Below the pieces are notes generated by a model. It made no database searches and had not been told where the DNA came from. It saw nothing but the letters and a program-made list of their open reading frames with translations. A stretch of 6,302 nucleotides of DNA, taken from Phycisphaerae bacterium. GTDB taxonomy: Bacteria; Planctomycetota; Phycisphaerae; Sedimentisphaerales; Anaerohalosphaeraceae. Position 1 is the stretch's first letter; the number at the start of each line of letters is the position of its first letter. Below are positions 6,195-6,302 of this stretch, one piece after another. The DNA is taken from NCBI GenBank assembly GCA_007121565.1, contig SKKI01000009.1:1-6302 (forward strand), in the 5' to 3' direction. A program made the translations under genes and the position numbers.

Positions 6195-6302
6195 TTATTG
6201 CCACGGCCGTTCCATCCGTTCTACTACCTGCCGGGCGGCTTTGTTCAGCGACGCATCGGCGGCGTACTCGAAGCTCTGGCCAAGCAGGTCGGAAAAGCTC
6301 AC
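6195..6302 (-). CDS. C-terminal end of an unidentified protein (5' end outside window)
   Basis: An open minus-strand frame enters from the right edge and ends with TAA at 6195-6197, giving 35 residues that finish NKAARQVVERMERPWQ. Of its 35 codons, 26 end in G or C, like the neighbouring genes, and the sequence turns AT-rich right after the stop, as expected at a gene end. I do not recognise the family; the visible part looks like a charged amphipathic helix. The same register on the plus strand is also open from 6144 to the edge with similar G/C third-position content, so the assignment is not secure. The minus strand is favoured by more purines at first codon positions and by a more ordinary composition. 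If real, the gene is co-oriented with ftsH, 80 bases upstream of it. Confidence 0.4.
   Translation of the reverse strand: MSFSDLLGQSFEYAADASLNKAARQVVERMERPWQ

Noticed and set aside
6174..6202. Promoter for ftsH with GATAAT on the minus strand (complement of 6174-6179)
   Set aside because: The hexamer 17 bases upstream (TGGCAA) matches only 3 of 6 bases of a -35 box; it overlaps the end of the upstream frame, and no second line of evidence supports it.

Overview
The window is ordinary bacterial chromosome carrying housekeeping genes, from a moderately GC-rich organism with G/C-favouring third codon positions. The FtsH style (a [13 protein letters not shown] segment after the zinc site, [15 protein letters not shown] around the third zinc ligand, a proline- and lysine/arginine-rich N-terminus and an acidic C-terminal tail) and the mix of genes suggest Planctomycetota, perhaps class Phycisphaerae. 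That is an inference from recalled family resemblance and is uncertain, because no search could be run. I see no CRISPR array, transposase, phage gene, tRNA, rRNA or toxin-antitoxin pair.

Layout: positions 2-772 (+) hold the C-terminal part of leucyl-tRNA synthetase, cut by the left edge. At 814-1353 (+) is a stand-alone CYTH-domain (triphosphate tunnel) enzyme. A 124-base gap follows, with a REP-like palindrome and a perfect TATAAT box directly before the next gene, a diacylglycerol-kinase-family lipid kinase at 1478-2437 (+). A 278-base spacer (2438-2715) then holds a well-formed sigma70-type promoter and a small inverted repeat, and drives hflX at 2716-4050 (+), which begins with TTG. The fourth gene of clear identity on the other strand, ftsH (4075-6114, -), converges on hflX. 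Only 24 bases separate the two stop codons, and those bases form a hairpin whose outer pairs are the stop codons themselves. Upstream of ftsH, the right edge (6195-6302, -) probably carries the last 35 codons of another gene of unknown function.

How they work together: leuS, the CYTH gene and the lipid kinase are co-oriented but not tightly packed, and no shared pathway is evident. HflX (ribosome-splitting/rescue GTPase) and FtsH (membrane AAA+ protease) are both quality-control factors historically tied by the Hfl name, but here they face each other and cannot share an operon. Overall this is a conserved core region. The points worth a second look are regulatory and architectural: the stop-codon hairpin, the possibly leaderless kinase transcript, the hflX leader, and the unusual kinase motif residues. 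I do not see evidence for a new biological system.
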